NCBI GenBank assembly: GCA_902783365.1
Contig: CACZQL010000036.1
Location: 1 to 52,320 of the forward strand
Length of the DNA: 52,320 nucleotides
Source: an uncultured Bacteroidia bacterium
GTDB lineage: Bacteria > Bacteroidota > Bacteroidia > Bacteroidales > F082
Reading direction: 5' to 3'
Positions 52,071-52,320 of the stretch are shown one piece after another. The notes beneath the pieces were generated by a model, which searched no databases, was not told the origin of the DNA, and worked only from the letters and a program-made list of their open reading frames with translations. Both the position numbers and the translations under genes were made by a program. The first letter of the stretch is position 1; each line of letters starts with the position of its first letter.

Positions 52071-52320
52071 TCAATTCTTAACAACGCTGATTCCATGGGT
52101 TCTCCCCTCCACATCCGTAATGCGAAGCAGATAAATCCCTTCGGCCAATCCAGTCGTATGAATTTCATTGGTACTTTTCTCAGTCTTAACCAGTTGTCCA
52201 AAGGCATTATATATCCTTACTTCGGCGGCTTTTACACCTTCGATCACCATCTTGTCAATTACAGGATTGGGGTAAACAATTAACCCATCTTCTGTGTTTA
52301 TTACCTCAACTTCGGCGGGG
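52071..52320 (-). CDS. C-terminal T9SS sorting domain of a secreted protein (5' end outside window)
   Basis: Translating the minus strand from the window edge gives 82 residues ending at a TGA stop (52071-52073). They read as a type A T9SS sorting domain: GLIVYPNPVIDKMVIEG, RIYNAFGQLVKT and LAEGIYLLRITDVEGRTHG, ending VVKN. The N-terminal function of the protein is not visible. The domain would be removed after passage through the outer membrane. Confidence 0.88.
   Translation of the reverse strand, partial: PAEVEVINTEDGLIVYPNPVIDKMVIEGVKAAEVRIYNAFGQLVKTEKSTNEIHTTGLAEGIYLLRITDVEGRTHGISVVKN

Noticed and set aside
1..52320. tRNA or rRNA genes
   Set aside because: I looked in the intergenic gaps for T-loop patterns and cloverleaf pairing and found none.

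Overview
The window looks like chromosome from a member of the Bacteroidota, probably an uncultured gut- or mucosa-associated Bacteroidales. Three signs support this. Three genes encode C-terminal type IX secretion (T9SS) sorting domains or are their close paralogues. Many genes sit behind the Bacteroidota promoter element TAnnTTTG, often with TTG or TTTG about 18-22 bp upstream. There are several lipoproteins, and the gene order clpC-gyrA-TPR protein is one I recall from this phylum. I saw no tRNA, rRNA, CRISPR array, phage gene or intact insertion sequence. The genes are dense and no gene-free gap exceeds 300 bases.

Layout. 1-4.7 kb: end of a transketolase, a lipoprotein alkaline phosphatase, arginine decarboxylase (speA) and a BadF/N-acetylglucosamine-kinase-like protein. 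4.7-9.7 kb: minus-strand operon clpC-cca-miaA. 9.9-14.4 kb: gyrA, a secreted TPR protein and a DUF3127 protein with an SSB-like tip. 14.4-17 kb: a divergent pair, an N-acetylhexosamine 1-kinase (NahK-like) and a GH109-like lipoprotein, which together suggest GalNAc release and phosphorylation. 17-22 kb: surface-glycan genes (a GT2 fused to a membrane domain, a formyltransferase-like/beta-propeller protein, a Wzx-like flippase). 22-26 kb: parE and a prolyl oligopeptidase. 26.4-30.9 kb: two secreted proteins, one with a T9SS domain. 31-38.5 kb: glmS, a metallophosphatase with a small outer-membrane protein, nnr-rlmD, aroK and a small lipoprotein. 38.7-45.7 kb: a 2338-residue modular T9SS protein. 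45.8-52 kb: a divergent sigma factor, then the minus-strand set lon-peptide binding lipoprotein-truA, ribosomal protein L31 type B, and the tail of another T9SS protein.

The most unusual signal is not a gene. At ten gene ends there are short tandem arrays with a strict 7-bp period (GAAG-type, GGAAAGT-type or CAACTCC-type units). They overlap or touch stop codons, often encode the last few residues, and in one case form a perfect 21-bp hairpin between convergent genes. I know of heptamer repeats (STRR) in cyanobacteria but of no description of this stop-codon-linked form in Bacteroidota. REP-like palindromes also occur in two convergent intergenic gaps, next to these arrays.
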